NCBI GenBank assembly: GCA_950097015.1
Contig: CATNEN010000012.1
Location: 2,473,501-2,537,500, forward strand
Direction: 5' to 3'
Source of the DNA: Macrostomum hystrix
Taxonomy: Eukaryota; Platyhelminthes; Macrostomidae
Length of the DNA: 64,000 nucleotides
In this document: positions 23,263 to 34,863 of the stretch, piece after piece
How positions within the stretch are numbered: the stretch's first letter is position 1
How the letters are laid out: every line of letters starts with the position of its first letter
Made by a program: the position numbers and the translations under genes
Notes under the pieces: model-generated
Told to the model about the DNA's origin: nothing
Seen by the model: only the letters and a program-made list of their open reading frames with translations
Databases searched by the model: none

Positions 23263-25018
23263 TTCGGAGTGGATATTCAGTTTCGGAGTAGATATTCAGT
23301 TTCGGAGTGGATATTCAGTTTCGGAGTGGATGTTCAGTTTCGGAGTGGATGTTCAGTTTCGGAGTGGATGTTCAGTTTCGGAGTGGATATTCAGTTTCGG
23401 AGTGGATGTTCAGTTTCGGAGTGGATATTCAGTTTCGGAGTGGATCTTTAAGTTTCGGAGTGGATGATCAGTTTCGGAGTGGATATTCAGTTTCGGAGTG
23501 GATGTTCAGTTTCGGAGTGGATGTTCAGTTTCGGAGTGGATATTCAGTTTCGGAGTGGATATTCAGTTTCGGAGTGGATATTCAGTTTCGGAGTAGATAT
23601 TCAGTTTCGGAGTGGATATTCAGTTTCGGAGTGGATGTTCAGTTTCGGAGTGGATGTTCAGTTTCGGAGTGGATGTTCAGTTTCGGAGTAGATATTCAGT
23701 TTCGGAGTGGATGTTCAGTTTCGGAGTGGATATTCAGTTTCGGAGTGGATATTCAGTTTCGGAGTGGATGATCAGTTTCGGAGTGGATGTTCAGTTTCGG
23801 AGTGGATGTTCAGTTTCGGAGTGGATGATCAGTTTCGGAGTGGATATTCAGTTTCGGAGTGGATATTCAGTTTCGGAGTGGATGTTCAGTTTCGGAGTGG
23901 ATGTTCAGTTTTGGAGTGGATGTTCAGTTTCGGAGTGGATATTCAGTTTCGGAGTGGATATTCAGTTTCGGAGTGGATATTCAGTTTCGGAGTGGATATT
24001 CAGTTTCGGAGTGGATGTTCAGTTTCGGAGTGGATATTCAGTTTCGGAGTGGATATTCAGTTTCGGAGTGGATGTTCAGTTTCGGAGTGGATGTTCAGTT
24101 TCGGAGTGGATATTCAGTTTCGGAGTGGATATTCAGTTTCGGAGTGGATGTTCAGTTTCGGAGTGGATGTTCAGTTTCGGAGTGGATATTCAGTTTCGGA
24201 GTGGATGTTCAGTTTCGGAGTGGATATTCAGTTTCGGAGTGGATATTCAGTTTCGGAGTGGATGTTCAGTTTCGGAGTGGATGTTCAGTTTCGGAGTGGA
24301 TGTTCAGTTTCGGAATGGATATTCAGTTTCGGAGTGGATGTTCAGTTTCGGAGTGGATGTTCAGTTTCGGAATGGATATTCAGTTTCGGAGTGGATGTTC
24401 AGTTTCGGAGTGGATATTCAGTTTCGGAGTGGATGTTCAGTTTCGGAGTGGATGTTCAGTTTCGGAGTGGATATTCAGTTTCGGAGTGGATATTCAGTTT
24501 CGGAGTGGATATTCAGTTTCGGAGTGGATATTCAGTTTCGGAGTGGATATTCAGTTTCGGAGTGGATATTCAGTTTCGGAGTGGATATTCAGTTTCGGAG
24601 TGGATATTCAGTTTCGGAGTGGATGTTCAGTTTCGGAGTGGATATTCAGTTTCGGAGTGGATATTCAGTTTCGGAGTGGATGTTCAGTTTCGGAGTGGAT
24701 GTTCAGTTTCGGAGTGGATGTTCAGTTTCGGAATGGATATTCAGTTTCGGAGTGGATGTTCAGTTTCGGAGTGGATATTCAGTTTCGGAGTGGATGTTCA
24801 GTTTCGGAGTGGATGTTCAGTTTCGGAGGGGATGTTCAGTTTCGGAGTGGATATTCAGTTTCGGAGGGGATGTTCAGTTTCGGAATGGATATTCAGTTTC
24901 GGAGTGGATGTTCAGTTTCGGAGGGGATGTTCAGTTTCGGAGTGGATATTCAGTTTCGGAGTGGATGTTCAGTTTCGGAGGGGATGTTCAGTTTCGGAGT
25001 GGATGTTCAGTTTCGGAG
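23263..25018. repeat. Minisatellite, 19-bp unit, about 92 copies
   Basis: Unit cagtttcggagtggatatt, alternating with a ggatgtt variant and rarer ggatgat, gtagat and gaggggat forms. 19 is not a multiple of 3, and all three plus-strand frames are open for 388-479 codons. None should be read as a protein. Confidence 0.98.
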
Positions 25019-25545
25019 AGCTTAGGTGCGGTCCTATTGCGGACCAGTTAATCTATAAAATGCAGGTGAGTTTAGTGTAAATTTTCTTGACTATTTTTAA
25101 TACCGATTGCAGACATTGCAGACAGTTATTGGTATGTATTACGTATTTTGCTGACCAAAATCTAGGGTATTGTTTGGAGGGATGGTGATCTAAGTCCTGC
25201 CTTATATTTTTCCTTCGTGTCTGAATCTGGCCTGAAGACACGAGGAAAAGCGGTTTAATGCGATAGTGATAGATTTTCGTGAGGAGGGCAAGCTTGTCTT
25301 CCTTTTCTTTCCTTGAATAATCCTACTGAATATGTCCCTCATATTTTCTGCTGCTTCCAAGCCAAACTGCGCAGCGGAAGTACAAGCAGGGCTTGATCAT
25401 TTGGTGCATTCGGGAATATAACTTTGGATATTGTCATTTTGCTGCGGGAGCTTCAGGGTCCGACATTTGGGTGCAAGTCGGTGTTTGGCAGCCTCGTTTG
25501 CATCGCGATCCAGACTGAGATTGCAAAAGACAAACTTGAAATTGC
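25019..25545. other. Unique spacer
   Basis: No supported gene. A good donor-like aaaatgcag/gtgagt lies at about 25059-25070 just after the array, but no partner exon can be defined. Confidence 0.35.
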
Positions 25546-26312
25546 AAGAGATGAGGCGGCAGAGGAGAGATGAGATGAGGGAAGAGATGAGACAGGGGAG
25601 AGATGAGACGGGGGAAGAGATGAGACAGGGGAGAGATGAGATGGGGGGAAGAGATGAGACGGGGGAGAGATGAGACGGGGGAGAGATGAGACAGGGGAGA
25701 GATGAGACTGGAGAGAGATGAGATGGGGGGAGATGAGACTGGAGAGAGATGAGACAGGAGAGAGATGAGACAGGGGAGAGATGAGACAGGAGAGAGATGA
25801 GACAGGGGAGAGATGAGACGGGGGAGATGAGACGGGGGAGAGATGAGACGGGGGAGAATTGAGAAAGGCAGGGGAGAGATGAGACGGGGAGAGCGATGAG
25901 ACGGGGGGAGAGATGAGACGGGGGGAGAGATGAGACGGGGGAGAGATGAGACGGGGGAGAGATGAGACAGGGGAGAGATGAGACTGGAGAGAGATGAGAT
26001 GGGGGGAGATGAGACTGGAGAGAGATAAGACAGGAGAGAGATGAGACAGGGGAGAGATGAGATGGGGAGAGATGAGATGGGGGAGATGAGACGGGGAAGA
26101 TGAGACGGGGGAGAGATGAGACAGGGCAGAGATGAGAAAGGCAGGGGAGAGATGAGACGGGGAGAGCGATGAGACGGGGGAGAGATGAGACGGGGGAGAG
26201 ATGAGACGAGGGAGAGATGAGACGGGGGAGAGATGAGACGGGGGGAGAGATGAGACAGGAGAGAGATGAGACAGGAGAGAGATGAGACAAGAGAGAGATG
26301 AGACAGGGGAGA
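25546..26312. repeat. Purine-rich minisatellite, 16-17-bp unit
   Basis: About 45 variable units around agagatgagacgggggag, with runs of four to six G and T only in the atgag word. The plus strand is almost all purine over about 770 bp, so the complementary strand is a long C/T tract. Confidence 0.95.
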
Positions 26313-27187
26313 CTGGGGTGTTGGGATAGGTTGAAATTAAGTCAGAGATTGAGACAGTGAAGGGAATAGAGAGGAAAGATGATAAGCAGGATAAGGTGGA
26401 TAATAGGAGTTTTGCGTAGACAATTTAGAGAGGAAACTTTTGCGGGGAGTCAAGAGATACAAAGGTTTGTTAAAGAGGATGATCAGACGTGATTAAGAAG
26501 AGGAAGGAATGTGTTAAGGGACCCGAATGAGACCGTGACGGATCACGGATATTAGCTACACAATCAATTATTGAGTTGGCATGGCCCTTAGTGGTTAGCG
26601 GAAGATTCACCTCTACATAAAGTTAATTAGTCACTTAGCAATGTACCATCATGGATTTACCTTGAATCTTTTGAAAATTCTCGGCCTGCAATCACCAGGA
26701 CCTGTCTATAGCAAGATTCCTTCTTTTTTGTTTGCTTTTGTCAGTCTTTTTGTTTAATTTCCCAACCGAATTGAAATCCCACGCAGATGAGGGACGGGAG
26801 TTGCCACACGACCTGGAGCAGCGAGGGCCGTCCTGTGCGGAAATTGCCTCACCAAATGCATAAAGGCTACATTCGGTGTATGGGAGTTTGTATAAGCATG
26901 CTCGATTCTGGAGCAAAGAGATCCCATCCGGGGCAACAAGGTTCGGTTGCCATGACGATGAGGAGCGGCGAAGAGATTGCAAAGAAATAAATGCCTATTT
27001 GATTTTGATGAATTGTTTGTGGCAGGAAAGTAGGTCTGCCTACAGTGTCCCTCTAAAAGGTTGTTGTTGACTTCCACTCACCACCGTGTTTGTTATATTA
27101 ATGGGATCGCTTTTTATAATTTTTTTAAATTGCTGCTAAATTGATGCAAACTTTCCATATTTTCCTTTTCCAATTGCTTTTACTAGT
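26313..27187. other. Unique spacer
   Basis: No gene recognised. Open frames of about 100 codons on both strands at 26690-27077 overlap each other and lack recognisable domains. Confidence 0.45.
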
Positions 27188-27463
<276 letters not shown>

Positions 27464-27944
27464 CCTTATCCTTGATGGAGGATAAACTTATTAAGGCCGG
27501 CTGCAGCACAACAGGTACCTGAAGGTGCCAAACTATAAGAAAGTGATGCATAAACTTGCAGGCAGTGATTTGGTGGTGTTCGGTGTTGTCCACAATCTGG
27601 GACAGTCGCTCCTATACATTGGCCTGAGTGATGGAATCGCAGACGGGGCGCAGACAGACGGACTAGCGGAATGGATGGATAAGGGGGATATTGAACTTGC
27701 TTGCAGTGCTGCATCATATCCTGTTTCCTGTTTGATTTGCAGCCAGCCTAATCTTATACATGTATAATATGCATACTCACCTGAGTGCCACCTGCAGTAC
27801 GAAAGAATACCTACAGTGCTATAGGTGTCAAAACTCAATTCCGATTTTGTTTTGCAATTTCGATACGATGTCTGTAATGCATGCAATTACTGCGTAAGGC
27901 ATATTTCATATCAACTGGCTACCATATTGGGTAACTTACTGCCA
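27464..27944. other. Unique spacer
   Basis: No supported gene; short overlapping frames on both strands only. Confidence 0.45.
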
Positions 27945-28275
27945 GGATGTGAGAGGATCAGTGGAGGATGTGAGAGGATCAGTGGAGGATGTGAGAGGAT
28001 CAGTGGAGGATGTGAGAGGATCAGTGGAGGATGTGAGAGGATCAGTGGAGGATGTGAGAGGAAAGTACAGGATGTGAGAGGATCAGTGGAGGATGTGAGA
28101 GGATCAGTGGAGGATGTGAGAGGATCAGTGGAGGATGTGAGAGGATCAGTGGAGGATGTGAGAGGATCAGTGGAGGATGTGAGAGGATCAGTGGAGGATG
28201 TGAGAGGATCAGTGGAGGATGTGAGAGGATCAGTGGAGGATGTGAGAGGATCAGTGGAGGCTGTGAGAGGATTTT
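27945..28275. repeat. Minisatellite, 21-bp unit, about 15 copies
   Basis: Unit ggatcagtggaggatgtgag plus a, nearly perfect apart from one unit (ggaaagtacag) near 28060. Because the unit is seven codons, open frames run through it on both strands. Confidence 0.97.
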
Positions 28276-28942
28276 AGAACATGGGTGGTATAGTATGAGC
28301 ATTTGGTAAGATTCTCAATTCATCGCGAAAGGCAATGCAAGAAAGCCCCATGCTGAACAGCAGCTCACTGGAAGGCTTGTAAGCTAGAGGGAACCCGACG
28401 GAGCTCAATCGGCTCCTATTGGCTGGCGCTCGATAGCCCACCCCAACTCCGGCCGCAGTCGCGGCGGTCGCGCGCGTCTGCGCAGTTTAAGGCAGCGGCA
28501 GAGAGCAAATATGCAGACAGAAGCCAGAAAGCATTGAGCCGCCGTCCCACCGCTCTGTCAGTGATTAAATCGAGCGCAGCCAGGTAGTATTAGTAGCGGA
28601 AAAAATTTGCTCGCCGATACGAAAACCAAAACAGGCGTTTCAAGGCAACAATCCTCACTAGCAGCCAAAAAGCTAAACAACAAAAGAAGCAATACAAGCA
28701 ATATTAGGCGGCAGCACTCCAGTTGTTGCAATCTGGTGTAGCCATTTCCAACCCGACCCTGCAGGCCAACTCCACTGTACAGTTTTTAGGCCCGCCAAGT
28801 GCTTCAATACTTCCTTCTGAAATAGTGTTTTCCCTCTCCTTGAGGCATTGAGTGTATTCAAATTTGGGATAGACCCCAGCGCAGCTCCGCGGCCTCTATA
28901 TATAAATTAGGCATTAAGTAAATTCAGCTTTTCCCTCTCAGT
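28276..28942 (+). promoter_or_regulatory. Putative promoter and leader region of the double-DM gene
   Basis: A GC-rich, CpG-rich patch (about 28385-28500) contains an inverted CCAAT box (ATTGG, 28418-28422). A TATA-like TATATATAAA lies at 28897-28906, about 45 bp before the ATG at 28943. Between them, cttttccctctcag ends one base before the ATG and looks like a 3' splice site. If that acceptor is used, the TATA word is intronic or irrelevant. Confidence 0.45.
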
Positions 28943-31900
28943 ATGGAGGCGAGATCGACTGATGGTGCAACCAGGGCGCTGCATTTCAACCAGGCCGCTG
29001 ATCGGTAAGTATGTGGGGCGGATTGTAATCAGGGGTTGTCTATGCGGGGGCGGATTGTAATTAGGGTTGTCGATACTGGGAAGCGGGTTGTAATCAGGGT
29101 TGTTCAGCCGGGGGGGCGGATTTTAATCAGGGTTGTCCAGCTGGGGAGCGGATTGTAATCAGGGCTTGTCGGTACTGGGGAGCGGATTGTCATCAGGGGT
29201 TGTCGATACTGGGGAGCGGATTGTAATCAGGTTGTCCGGCCAGTTGGGAGCGGATTGTAATCAGGGTTGTCCATCCAGTTGGGAGCGGATTGTAATCAGG
29301 GTTGTCCATCCAGTTGGGAGCGGATTGTAATCAGGGTTGTCCGGCCAGTTGGGAGCGGATTGTAATCAGGGTTGTCCGGCCAGTTGGGAGCGGATTGTAA
29401 TCAGGGTTGTCCGGCCAGTTGGGAGCGGATTGTAATCAGGGTTGTCCGGCCAGTTGGGAGCGGATTGTAATCAGGGTTGTCCGGCCAGTTGGGAGCGGAT
29501 TGAAATCAGGGTTGTCCGGCCAGTTGGGAGCGGATTGAAATCAGGGCTGTCCGGCCAGTTGGGAGCGGATTGTAATCAGGGCTGTCCATCCAGTTGGGAG
29601 CGGATTGTAATCAGGGTTGTCCAGCTAGTTGGGAGCGGATTGTAATCAGGGTTGTCCGGCCAGTTGGGAGCGGATTGTAATCAGGGTTGTCCGGCCAGTT
29701 GGGAGCGGATTGAAATCAGGGTTGTCCGGCCAGTTGGGAGCGGATTGAAATCAGGGCTGTCCGGCCAGTTGGGAGCGGATTGTAATCAGGGCTGTCCATC
29801 CAGTTGGGAGCGGATTGTAATCAGGGTTGTCCAGCTAGTTGGGAGCGGATTGTAATCAGGGTTGTCCGGCCAGTTGGGAGCGGATTGTAATCAGGGTTGT
29901 CCAGCTAGTTGGGAGTGGATTGTAATCAGGGTTGTCCGGCCAGTTGGGAGCGGATTGTAATCAGGGTTGTCCAGCTAGTTGGGAGCGGATTGTAATCAGG
30001 GTTGTCCGGCCAGTTGGGAGCGGATTGTAATCAGGGTTGTCCAGCTAGTTGGGAGCGGATTGTAATCAGGGCTGTCCGGCCAGTTGGGAGCGGATTGTAA
30101 TCAGGGTTGTCCGGCCAGTTGGGAGCGGATTGTAATCAGGGTTGTCCGGCCAGTTGGGAGCGGATTGTAATCAGGGTTGTCCAGCTAGTTGGGAGCGGAT
30201 TGTAATCAGGGTTGTCCAGCTAGTTGGTAGCGGATTGTAATCAGGGTTGTCCAGCTAGTTGGTAGCGGATTGTAATCAGGGTTGTCCAGCTAGTTGGGAG
30301 CGGATTGTAATCAGGGTTGTCCAGCTAGTTGGGAGCGGATTGTAATCAGGGTTGTCCAGCTTTGATGTGAATGCTTTGGTAATTAAGTCAGGATTGTTCT
30401 ATAAAATTGGATATCGTGTTTTTCAAAGCGGACGCTGAGATTAACCAGCACGCAATTGACTTTGAAAATTTCAATAAGCATCGGGCAAGACTCATTATCA
30501 TTCATTCATTAAAAGAAATGAGAATTTAGTCGCACATATATGAATGTGGAGCATCAGGTTGTTTGAAACAAAGGTTGACACGTGCAGATAAGCGAATTGA
30601 ATCAATCGCTTATATGTTTCGTTTATTTATTACACTGGTCCATTCATGCCGACTATAATACGCTTCTCAAACCCTAGACTGACAGGGCAAAGTCTTTTTT
30701 AAATCTTATTTTATGTTTTTTCCCATCTTCTTCCCCCGAGGGAAGGACTGGGAGATTTCTGGAGTATTAGGGCAAGCTGTTATAGGGATAATACTATATT
30801 AAGGATGGATTTATTAACTACTGGACAGGTGTGTCTGTGGCTGAAAAAACATCAGGGGTTCAAAGCTTCAAAGCTTCTGAATTCTGTGAATGATGCCTTT
30901 CTTCTATCCACTCTCAATAGTGGATAGCGAGTTATAGACTTGATTTATAGATATATAGATTTGACCGTCGCAAAAGATCAGGCTAAATCGTAAATAATGA
31001 TGTCATGCGGTCAAAGCTATATTTCAGCTACGAGTATAAGAGTAAAAAGGTAAATAATCAGGTATATATGTAAGCAGGTGTTGTGTCGCCTCTTGTGTCA
31101 CTTGATCTGTCCTATATAAGCTAGGAAAAAACGCTGTCATCCAATACTTTTCGTTTCGTGTAAAATAATCCCATACCTATATGGTCTGTCGGAATTTCCA
31201 CCCGGAACACCAGACCCAACAATAGCGTATATAATTAGTACATCAGCAGCAGCAGCGAAAGCAGCAGTGCAGAGCCTTGTTAAGAAGATGACTTTTTCAT
31301 TTATACACACATGCGCTAGTTAAAACAATAAAATATTTTGCCATTTTCCTGAACTACTCCGATGACAAATATACCTGTGTGACCTTGCAGCTCCAATTTA
31401 ATTAATGACGCATGTAAAATCCCTTATTTATTCCTTACACCCACCTTACCTTTAGCGGTGTGCATTTTTCCGATCCCCCAGTGCGGAGCCTCCGCCATCC
31501 ACAGCGCCACTTTCCGACCCCCAGTGCGGAACCTCCGCCATCCACAGCGCCACTTTCCGACCCCCAGTGCGGAGCCTCCGCCATCCACAGCGCCACTTTC
31601 CGACCCCCAGTGCGGAGCCTCCGCCATCTACAGCGCCACTTTCCGACTCCCAGAGCGGAGCATCCGCCATCCACAGCGCCACTTTCCGATCCCCCAGAGC
31701 GGAACCTCCGCCATCCACAGCGCCACTTTCCGACCCCCAGTGCGGAGCCTCCGCCATCCACAGCGCCACTTTCCGACCCCCAGTGCGGAGCCTCCGCCAT
31801 CTACAGCGCCACTTTCCGACCCCCAGAGCGGAGCATCCGCCATCCACAGCGCCACTTTCCGATCCCCCAGAGCGGAACCTCCGCCATCCACAGCGCCACT

Positions 31901-34114
31901 TTCCAAACACCAGTGCGGAACCTCCGCCACTCACAGCGCCACTTTCCGATCCCCGAGTGCTGAGCCTCAGCCATCCACGCATTCCTTAAACAGCAGAAAG
32001 TCGGCGTCAAGTAACGCGGCGCCATTGTCGGCTGCGGAAACAGGCACATTGGTGAACAGAAAGCAATATTTCTGCCGCAAGTGCAAAAGTCACGGCTTCA
32101 GCATTAGCGTGAAGGGCCACAAGCGCCATTGCAGCTTCAAGGTGTGCAAGTGCCCGAAGTGCAGCCTAGTTGACCACGGCCGCAAAATTGTTGCGCAACA
32201 GATCAGCAACTACAGGAAGCAGAGAAGCGAGGACATTCAGCAGCTGGCCACGGTGGCCGCTGCCAAGGGCCTATCGCCGCAGTTCCTGCTTGGTGAGTTG
32301 AGCTTATTTAACATAATTTAAATGTATTATGCTACTTTTAGTAAACGTTACGGCCTGCTTGATTGCAATGAATTTCAAAAGGAAGCAAGTAAGCATTTTG
32401 GCTAAGGAATTGAGAATTTAACAGAAACTGGCAGGTAAATGGTGTACTTATCTATGGAGCCTGACAGTGAGAATGGCGCCCTAGTCAAAAGAACCTGACA
32501 TGAAAGTGGCACCTTTGTCTAGAAGTAGGTTGACAAAGTGTTTCTCTTATCAGGAAACTGAGGGTTCCTGTTACTGCCTGCAGTCTCTAACTGACCTGAG
32601 TTATCCACCTGCAGGCAACTCGCCCCACTGCCGCCGATGCCGCAACCACGGCAAGACGGTGCTGTGGAAGGGTCACAAGAAGCGATGCCCCCATGCAGTG
32701 TGCATCTGTGACAGCTGCTCGCTCATTGCTCTGCGCAAGGCCAATGACAAAACGCTGAGAGAGGAGAGCATGATGCAGCGACAGCAGCAGCAGCATCAGC
32801 AGCAGCAGCAGCATCAGCAGCAGCAGCAGCAGCTACAGTTGCAGGAGCAGCAGCAGCAGCATTATCCAGCGCCGGCAAGTTTCAAACGGTTTCAAGACCC
32901 GCTGAACGATGACAAGAAACTGCTGGAAAGCAGCTACGACCTTTACCAGTACCAGCAGCAGCATCAGCAGCTTCTGCAGCATCTGCACCTGGCAACAGAA
33001 TCTTCTGATATGAAGCAAAGAATCCCTGTAAAAGCAGAATCTAACGAGTCCTTCGAGGGATCCAGCACAGATGCAGGTGAGGGGAAGTTTATGCATTATT
33101 TTACAACCAGTGCGGAGCCTCCGCCATCCACAGCGCCACTTTCCGACCCCCAGTGCGGAGCCTCCGCCATCCACAGCGCCACTTTCCGACCCCCAGTGCG
33201 GAGCCTCCGCCATCCACAGCGCCACTTTCCGACCCCCAGTGCGGAGCCTCCGCCATCCACAGCGCCACTTTCCAATCCCCCAGTGCGGAGCCTCCGCCAT
33301 CCACAGCGCCACTTTCCGACCCCCAGTGCGGAGCCTCCGCCATCCACAGCGCCACTTTCCGACCCCCAGTGCGGAACCTCCGCCATCCACAGCGCCACTT
33401 TCCGACCCCCAGTGCGGAGCCTCCGCCATCCACAGCGCCACTTTCCGACCCCCAGAGCGGAACCTCCGCCATCCACAGCGCCACTTTCCGATCCCCCAGA
33501 GCGGAACCTCCGCCATCCACAGCGCCACTTTCCGATCCCCCAGTGCTGAACCTCCGCCATCCACAACGCCACTTTCCGACCCCCAGTGCGGAGCCTCCGC
33601 CATCCACAGCGCCACTTTCCGATCCCCCAGTGCTGAACCTCCGCCATCCACAGAGCCACTTTCCGATCCCCCAGAGCGGAACCTCCGCCATCCACAGCGC
33701 CACTTTCCGATCCCCCAGTGCTGAACCTCCGCCATCCACAGCGTCACTTTCCAAACCCCAGAGCAGAACCTCCGCCATCCACAGCGCCACTTTCCGATCC
33801 CCCAGAGCGGAACCTCCGCCATCCACAGCGTCACTTTCCAACCCCCAGAGCAGAACCTCCGCCATCCACAGCGCCACTTTCCGATCCCCCAGTGCTGAAC
33901 CACAGCGCCTACCCAAGTTCGTGCAGAAAGTGGATGTTAAGCAGAACAATTCAGAATTTAAAAAATTGTCATTTGATAATAAATCTCTAGAGCAAAGCGA
34001 AATTTAAACTTTAGCGCTAAACTCAACGACTCAATTGTTCAGGAAACGCCAGTTTGTCATCAGAGTACCACTTTTACTCCGGTAGAAGTGATGTCACAGC
34101 AGTCGCTTCTGCCT

Positions 34115-34172
<58 letters not shown>

Positions 34173-34863
34173 TCAGCAGCAGCAGCTGTTGCAGCAGGCT
34201 CAGCATGAAAATGGCGCTTCACACGAGCTTCGGGTGTGCGACAGAGACGACGCTGCAGCCACCGCTGCAGCAGCCGCCGCTACAGCAGCTGCCGTTAGTT
34301 TTTGCGGTACACTGATGCCGCAGCACAGTCAGCAGTCAACGGCTGTGTCACCTGAATTAGTCTCTGGGCCGCCTTGCATTGAGCCTTCATGCTACAGCGC
34401 TGCCTCGTGGCGTGAGTTATGCATCCGATCTTTGTCTGCTCTCACTGCAGTCTTTGTCCGCTCTCACTGCAGTCTTTGACCGCTCTCACTGCAGTCTTTG
34501 TCCGCTCTCACTGCAGTCTTTGACCGCTCTCACTGCAGTCCTTTTCCGCTCTCACTGCAGTCTTTGTCCGCTCTCACTGCAGTCTTTGTCCGCTCTCACT
34601 GCAGTCTTTTTCGGCTTTCACTGCAGTCTTGCCCGCCTCATGCATAAGTAAGCATAAAACCCGTCCTTATTTTAGACATGGCCCAGCAACAGTACATGCC
34701 GCACAACGCTGCTCAGACTCAGTACTCAGGTCTCCAGCCGATTGAGCCGCACATTCACAATCAGCAGCAGCAGCAGCAGCAGCATCAGCAGCAGCAGCAG
34801 CAGCACTACGGAGTCTGGCGTCCAACATACGCGCAGTCGTTTGTCTATTCCTATCCAGTCTAA
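28943..34863 (+). CDS. Transcription factor with two DM (doublesex/mab-3) zinc-binding domains
   Basis: Five coding exons: 28943-29004, 31994-32292, 32615-33076, 34043-34411 and 34676-34863. GT/AG ends and phases (2,1,1,1) agree at every junction, giving 459 residues. DM domain 1 (about 46-100) has all eight ligands (C48, C51, H54, H63, C67, C72, C74, C77). DM domain 2 (about 124-175) also has all eight (C126, C129, H132, H141, C145, C150, C152, C155). Both have the family's GHK word; each is followed by a basic helix. The C-terminal half is Gln-rich with three polyglutamine tracts. DM proteins bind the DNA minor groove and commonly direct sexual differentiation. Two tandem DM domains are known from nematode MAB-3 and DMD-3; most animal DMRT proteins have one. 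An in-frame stop precedes the ATG. Intron arrays are listed separately. Confidence 0.88.
29010..30362. repeat. Minisatellite, 35-bp unit, in intron 1 of the double-DM gene
   Basis: About 38 units of gattgtaatcagggttgtcc plus ggccagttgggagcg. Variants are agctagtt, catccagtt and gattgaaatc. The array starts within about 20 bp of the exon 1 donor. A six-unit block of 210 bp is repeated almost at once (29442-29651 and 29652-29861). Confidence 0.97.
30363..31467. other. Middle of intron 1 of the double-DM gene
   Basis: Unique AT-rich sequence between two arrays. No exon-like frame or RNA gene seen. Confidence 0.5.
31468..31975. repeat. Minisatellite, 43-bp unit, at the 3' end of intron 1 of the double-DM gene
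   Basis: About twelve units of ccgccatccacagcgccact plus ttccgacccccagtgcggagcct. It ends about 18 bp before the exon 2 acceptor. Each unit contains ttccgacccccag, a 3' splice-site-like word on the gene's sense strand. The same family recurs in intron 3. Confidence 0.97.
31989..31996 (+). promoter_or_regulatory. NAGNAG tandem acceptor of exon 2, double-DM gene
   Basis: The acceptor reads aacagcag. Splicing after the first cag adds one codon (Asp-Arg-Arg-Lys), after the second gives Asp-Arg-Lys. Both keep the frame with exon 1. Confidence 0.6.
33105..33905. repeat. Minisatellite, 43-bp unit, in intron 3 of the double-DM gene
   Basis: About 18 units of the same family as the array at 31468-31975, with a 44-bp variant (gatccccc) and agtgctgaa forms concentrated in the 3' half. 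It starts about 28 bp after the exon 3 donor. The reading frame of exon 3 stays open through the first half of the array, so an unspliced transcript would add about 150 repeat-encoded residues. Confidence 0.97.
34424..34640. repeat. Minisatellite, 22-bp unit, in intron 4 of the double-DM gene
   Basis: About ten units of tttgtccgctctcactgcag plus tc, starting about 10 bp after the donor. Every unit ends in ctctcactgcag, which resembles a strong 3' splice site. Confidence 0.96.

Noticed and set aside
23269-25080. Three plus-strand frames of up to 479 codons
   Set aside because: All three frames are open through a 19-bp array, so the openness is a property of the unit.
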